Shown here: positions 6,949 to 9,430 of the stretch, in pieces | How positions within the stretch are numbered: position 1 is the first letter of the stretch | Layout of the letters: every line of letters begins with the position of its first letter | DNA from: Deltaproteobacteria bacterium | GTDB taxonomy: Bacteria; Desulfobacterota_B; Binatia; Bin18 | Direction: 5' to 3' | Assembly: GCA_012271025.1 (NCBI GenBank) | Contig: JAAXHF010000150.1 | Span: 1 to 9,430 of the forward strand | Length of the DNA stretch: 9,430 bases | The notes under the pieces: model-generated | Told to the model about the DNA's origin: nothing | What the model saw: only the letters and a program-made list of their open reading frames with translations | Database searches by the model: none | Translations under genes and position numbers: made by a program

Positions 6949-7719
6949 ATGCTCCAGATCTTTTCCATGCCGTGCGGATTTTTAGAGTTTGACAGCAAGC
7001 TGTTTTTTCCGAACCTGGACAAGGGCGAACAGTTCACCATCCCCGTCCCGTCCTACCTCATCACCCATCCCCAGGGCAACGTGGTGTTTGACACCGGCAT
7101 CCACTGCCAGGCGATTCATGACCCGCTCGGTCGGCTGGGCTCGATTGCCAAAGTCTTTGTGCCCCGCACCCAGCCGGGTCAGGAAATCGTCGCCCAGCTG
7201 GCCAAGTTCAAGCTGACGCCCAAAGACATCCGCTACGTCATCAACTCCCATTTTCACTTCGATCACGCCGGCGGCAATGAGTTCTTCCCCGATTCGACCA
7301 TCCTGGTCCAAAAAGAAGAGCTGGGCGCCACCCGAGACCCGGAACTGCTCAAAAAAGTCCTGTTCGATCCCAAGGACTACGACCACGAGCTGGACTATCG
7401 TGAGATTGAGGGCGAGCTGGATATCTTTGGCGACGGCAGCCTGGTGCTGTTTCCCACCCACGGTCACACGCCGGGTCACCAGTCGCTCCGCGTGCGGATC
7501 AGCAAGGGCAGCGACATCGTGCTGACCGCCGACGCCTGCTACACCCAAAAGAACATGGACGAGAATCTACTGCCGTCGATTGCCTTTGACGAGACCGAGA
7601 TGTACAAATCGCTGGCCACGCTGCGAGACCTGCGGGATAAGAGCGGTGCCACGATCATCTACGGCCACGACCCCAGGCAGTGGCGGGAGATTCCGCACGC
7701 CCCGGAACCCCTGGCCTGA
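6949..7719 (+). CDS. Lactonase-like metallo-beta-lactamase-fold hydrolase
   Basis: A 256-aa protein resembling the N-acyl homoserine lactonase branch of the metallo-beta-lactamase superfamily. The complete dinuclear metal set is visible: His101-x-His103-x-Asp105-His106 (SHFHFDHAGG), His173 in HGHTPGH, Asp195 in TADACY and His240 in IIYGHDP. The likely chemistry is hydrolysis of an ester or lactone; the true substrate cannot be read from sequence, and quorum quenching is only one option. ATG 6949 is chosen over the longer frame from 6766 because AGGAGG sits 5 nt upstream and the protein then starts at the conserved fold (MLQIFSMPCG). It has no signal peptide, so it is cytoplasmic. It is divergent from the PQQ dehydrogenase operon, and may act on lactones or esters formed downstream of alcohol oxidation (inference). 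Confidence 0.88.
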   Translation: MLQIFSMPCGFLEFDSKLFFPNLDKGEQFTIPVPSYLITHPQGNVVFDTGIHCQAIHDPLGRLGSIAKVFVPRTQPGQEIVAQLAKFKLTPKDIRYVINSHFHFDHAGGNEFFPDSTILVQKEELGATRDPELLKKVLFDPKDYDHELDYREIEGELDIFGDGSLVLFPTHGHTPGHQSLRVRISKGSDIVLTADACYTQKNMDENLLPSIAFDETEMYKSLATLRDLRDKSGATIIYGHDPRQWREIPHAPEPLA

Positions 7720-7727
7720 GACCGGGC

Positions 7728-7755
7728 TGAGGGTCGGCTTGGAAGCCGGCCCTCA
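7728..7755. terminator. Strong hairpin between convergent genes
   Basis: A 13-bp arm TGAGGGTCGGCTT (7728-7740) pairs with AAGCCGGCCCTCA (7743-7755), with one G-T wobble and a tight loop. It begins 8 bp after the hydrolase stop and lies 19 bp before the end of the convergent ArsC-like gene, the expected place for a bidirectional terminator. Neither strand has a T-run after the stem, so it may act as an mRNA 3'-end stabiliser or rely on other factors. Confidence 0.55.
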
Positions 7756-7774
7756 CCGGGAATCCTGCGTCTTC

Positions 7775-8116
7775 TCACTCCCAGCCTTTCCACACCTGCG
7801 GACAATAGCCGACCGTCGCCTGTCTGCCGTTGCGCACGACCGGGGTGTTGAACAGCTGGGGCTCTTCGAGCAGCACAGCCTCAATCCGTCCGGGGTCAAG
7901 CACGGCGTGGGCCAGCCCGCGCTCAACAAAGCGCCGGCTGGAACGGTTGAGGAGTTGGTCGAGCGGCACGCTGGCCGCAACCGAGCGCAGCTCGCCCTTT
8001 GACAGCCCTTTGTCGGCCAGATCGACAAACTGAAAACGAATACGGCGCTCCTTGAAAAAACGCTGGGCTTTGCGCGTATCGGCACATTTTTTGAGACCAA
8101 AAATCTGGATATTCAT
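7775..8116 (-). CDS. ArsC/Spx-family thioredoxin-fold protein
   Basis: A 113-aa protein of the ArsC/YffB/Spx family. The N-terminal beta strand MNIQIFG leads into the redox site KKCADTRKA, with Cys11 in a C-x-x-T arrangement as in single-Cys ArsC and YffB proteins. The LLNRSSRRF stretch (55-63) and TPVVRNG with cis-Pro92 also fit the family. In classical glutaredoxin-linked ArsC the cis-Pro is preceded by an Arg that binds arsenate; here that residue is Thr91 (LFNTP), so arsenate reduction is doubtful. A general thiol-redox or regulatory role is more likely. An AAGGA site lies about 9 nt before ATG 8116. The gene is monocistronic, convergent with the hydrolase and divergent from pqqA. No ars genes are near. 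Confidence 0.85.
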   Translation of the reverse strand: MNIQIFGLKKCADTRKAQRFFKERRIRFQFVDLADKGLSKGELRSVAASVPLDQLLNRSSRRFVERGLAHAVLDPGRIEAVLLEEPQLFNTPVVRNGRQATVGYCPQVWKGWE

Positions 8117-8206
8117 GGTGCAGCGTCCTTGTCCGGCGGTGCTGGGCCGGCAGTTTAGCAGAAATGCCGGGCCGACCGTAGCCGTCTGTTTGCTGCCGGC
8201 TGCGGC

Positions 8207-8234
8207 TTGACTTTTTGATCGGAATAGGTAGTGT
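8207..8234 (+). promoter_or_regulatory. Candidate pqqA promoter
   Basis: TTGACT (8207-8212) resembles a -35 box. After 16 nt, TAGTGT (8229-8234) is a weak -10 candidate. This would place the start about 80 nt before the pqqA GTG, in the only non-coding space (8117-8323) available to the operon. The leader has a strong AAGGAGGT ribosome site at 8309-8316 and only a weak ATGGG/CCCAT pairing (8276-8280 and 8295-8299). Confidence 0.4.
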
Positions 8235-8323
8235 ACTGCTCAACTCGATTCTCGCCTGTGGACAAGTCTGTCTTCATGGGCTAAGGTTTGCGCACCCATC
8301 AGCCTGAGAAGGAGGTTTCTGCC

Positions 8324-8401
8324 GTGGAATGGACGATGCCTGATTTTGAAGAAATTCGGATGGACGCCGAAGTCAGCATGTACATTTTGATCTCGGAGTA
8401 G
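8324..8401 (+). CDS. pqqA: PqqA, PQQ precursor peptide
   Basis: A 25-codon gene read from GTG 8324 to TAG 8401, encoding MEWTMPDFEEIRMDAEVSMY followed by ILISE. It is the ribosomally made precursor whose Glu and Tyr side chains are cross-linked by the radical-SAM enzyme PqqE, with PqqD as chaperone, to build PQQ. The diagnostic pair is Glu16 and Tyr20 in the E-x-x-x-Y spacing (EVSMY), and the N-terminal W-x-x-P-x-F-x-E-I/L layout matches family members (23-29 aa typical). An AAGGAGG site ends 8 nt before GTG 8324, supporting that start; ATG 8336 would remove conserved N-terminal residues. The C-terminal tail after Tyr20 is short. The stop codon lies inside a hairpin, and pqqB follows after 82 bp. 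Confidence 0.93.
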   Translation: MEWTMPDFEEIRMDAEVSMYILISE

Positions 8402-8408
8402 CTCCGAG
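8392..8408 (+). promoter_or_regulatory. Hairpin with the pqqA stop codon as its loop
   Basis: CTCGGAG (8392-8398) and CTCCGAG (8402-8408) are perfect inverted repeats around TAG (8399-8401), the pqqA stop codon. The 7-bp GC-rich stem would form at the exact 3' end of the pqqA coding region when no ribosome is present. It could protect the end of a short pqqA transcript or couple termination of translation to the downstream attenuator. Confidence 0.6.
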
Positions 8409-8423
8409 CAGTCCGCCTTGCTG

Positions 8424-8460
8424 AAAACGGGCTTCCCCGGCGACGGAGAAGCTCGTTTTT
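8424..8460 (+). terminator. Intergenic intrinsic terminator/attenuator between pqqA and pqqB
   Basis: AAAACGGGCTTC (8424-8435) pairs with GAAGCTCGTTTT (8448-8459), 12 bp with one G-T wobble. The stem ends in a T-run (8456-8460). It sits 22 bp after the pqqA stop and 23 bp before pqqB. Read-through must occur because no promoter is apparent for pqqB. A partial terminator here would make pqqA RNA more abundant than pqqB RNA, as reported for the Methylobacterium pqq operon. Confidence 0.65.
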
Positions 8461-8483
8461 GCATCTATCCAAAGGAAGAGCGT

Positions 8484-9404
8484 GTGCGGGTTCACGTCCT
8501 AGGCTCTGGAGCTGGAGGCGGCTTCCCTCAATGGAATTGTAACTGTCCGAACTGTCATGACTTTCGGGCCGGTACGGTCAAGGCCCAGGCCAGAACCCAG
8601 GCTTCGATAGCCGTCAGCGCCGACGGCCAGAACTGGGTTCTCATCAATGCCGGACCCGACATCCGCCAGCAGATTCAAGCCTTTTCCGCCCTCGAACCCG
8701 CCCACAGCCCACGCCACACGCCTATCTCCGCCGTCCTGTTGACCAACGCCGAAATCGACCATGTCGCCGGCCTGTTGTCGCTCAGGGAGTCACAGCCGCT
8801 GCGCCTGCACGCCAGCCGACAGGTCCAGGCCTGGCTGCTGGAAACAAATGCCATGTTTCGGACGGTGTGTGCCCCGCCCCGCTGTACCTGGCACGGCCTG
8901 GAGTATGGCGCGACCTACGATCTGATCGGGGTCGATGGCCAGCCGAGCGGGCTGAGCTATGAAGCCTTTATTGTTCCCGGCCGGGCACCGGCCTATCTGC
9001 TGGGCCAAGTGTCGGACTGGAGCGAGGCATCGGTCGGCTACAGAATCAGCGATAGCCGCAGCGGCCGCTCGCTGGTCTATGTGCCGGGCATCAAGGCCCT
9101 GGACGACAGCGTGATGGCCTATCTCCGGAACTGCGACGCCTTCTTTCTGGACGGCACGTGCTGGACCGATGACGAGATGATCAGCGTCGGCCTGGCCCAG
9201 AAGACCTCCCTGTCAATGGGCCACATCCCGATGACGGGACCGGACGGCAGCCTCGAAGGGCTGGCCACCCTGGACAGGGTGCGGAAGATCTACACCCATC
9301 TGAACAATACCAACCCCGTACTCATCGAGGATTCGGCCCAGCGCCGGACGGTTGAAGCGGCCGGCTGGGAGGTAGCCTTCGATGGCATGGACTTTGAGGT
9401 GTAA
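8484..9404 (+). CDS. pqqB: PqqB, PQQ biosynthesis protein
   Basis: A 306-aa metallo-beta-lactamase-fold protein needed for PQQ formation, described as an oxygenase acting on the cross-linked Glu-Tyr intermediate. The N-terminus MRVHVLGSGAGGGFPQWNCN is the family signature, continuing into a C-x-C-x-x-C cluster (Cys19, Cys21, Cys24). Other conserved parts are LTNAEIDHVAGL (Asp92, His93), FLDGT (Asp224), SMGHIPM (His247) and THLNNTNP (His272). The open frame begins at 8418, but GTG 8484 is chosen because it starts exactly at the conserved MRVHVLG, has AGGA 7 nt upstream, and gives the usual family length of just over 300 aa; the extra 22 codons overlap the terminator hairpin. It is in the same operon as pqqA. 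Confidence 0.95.
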   Translation: MRVHVLGSGAGGGFPQWNCNCPNCHDFRAGTVKAQARTQASIAVSADGQNWVLINAGPDIRQQIQAFSALEPAHSPRHTPISAVLLTNAEIDHVAGLLSLRESQPLRLHASRQVQAWLLETNAMFRTVCAPPRCTWHGLEYGATYDLIGVDGQPSGLSYEAFIVPGRAPAYLLGQVSDWSEASVGYRISDSRSGRSLVYVPGIKALDDSVMAYLRNCDAFFLDGTCWTDDEMISVGLAQKTSLSMGHIPMTGPDGSLEGLATLDRVRKIYTHLNNTNPVLIEDSAQRRTVEAAGWEVAFDGMDFEV

Positions 9405-9407
9405 GCC

Positions 9408-9430
9408 GTGAGCGCAACACACATGTGGAG
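9408..9430 (+). CDS. Start of the next pqq gene, probably pqqC (partial)
   Basis: GTG 9408 opens a frame (MSATHMW) that runs off the right edge after seven complete codons. GAGGT at 9396-9400 lies 8 nt upstream, and only 3 bp separate it from the pqqB stop, showing tight operon packing. An in-frame ATG at 9423 is the alternative start. Assignment to pqqC rests only on the usual pqqA-B-C-D-E gene order; the visible residues are too few to confirm it. Confidence 0.4.

Noticed and set aside
8418..8483. N-terminal extension of pqqB
   Set aside because: It encodes 22 residues absent from the family signature start, and its bases form the terminator hairpin between pqqA and pqqB.

Overview
The window is bacterial, GC-rich and densely coding. 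The use of PQQ (a pqqA-pqqB gene pair plus two periplasmic PQQ dehydrogenases) points to a Gram-negative. The mix of genes resembles uncultivated, Proteobacteria-like soil or marine lineages, but the sequence alone does not fix the taxon.

Layout. (1) Positions 1-2931, minus strand: a two-gene operon of P-loop (AAA/STAND-type) ATPases. The promoter-proximal protein is 410 aa. The second runs off the left edge and has an ATPase module, a probable winged helix and the start of TPR-like helices. A near-consensus sigma-70 promoter (2962-2990) drives the operon. It sits inside three CAAC-N6-GTTG sites, two of which form a 35-bp near-perfect palindrome over the -35 box. No separate regulator gene is present. 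(2) Positions 2932-3377: intergenic, holding the operator, two small hairpins and a perfect 11-bp-arm palindrome of the dispersed TAGGGGCGAC type. (3) Positions 3378-6806, minus strand: two tandem paralogous secreted PQQ-dependent alcohol-type dehydrogenases, 9 bp apart. Both have the vicinal Cys pair and the W-D-Y-D motif associated with lanthanide use in the XoxF/PedH clades. They differ at one predicted metal ligand (Glu in one, Asp in the other). (4) Positions 6949-7719, plus strand: a lactonase-like metallo-beta-lactamase-fold hydrolase, divergent from the dehydrogenases. (5) Positions 7775-8116, minus strand: a small ArsC/Spx-like thioredoxin-fold protein, convergent with gene 4 across a strong hairpin. 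(6) Positions 8324-9430, plus strand: the PQQ biosynthesis operon. It has a 25-codon pqqA, pqqB, and the first codons of a third gene, probably another pqq gene.

How it fits together: pqqA encodes the Glu/Tyr-bearing precursor peptide of PQQ and pqqB a processing enzyme. The two quinoproteins encoded nearby are the likely users of the cofactor in the periplasm. The pqqA-pqqB gap carries two stacked hairpins. One has the pqqA stop codon as its loop and the other ends in a T-run, a layout that would yield more pqqA message than pqqB message. The ATPase operon at the left looks functionally unrelated and independently regulated.

Several starts were moved from the longest open frame to better-supported ones: first ATPase at 2931 (ATG), first dehydrogenase at 6806, hydrolase at 6949 and pqqB at 8484 (GTG). 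No tRNA, rRNA, CRISPR array or intact insertion sequence was seen.
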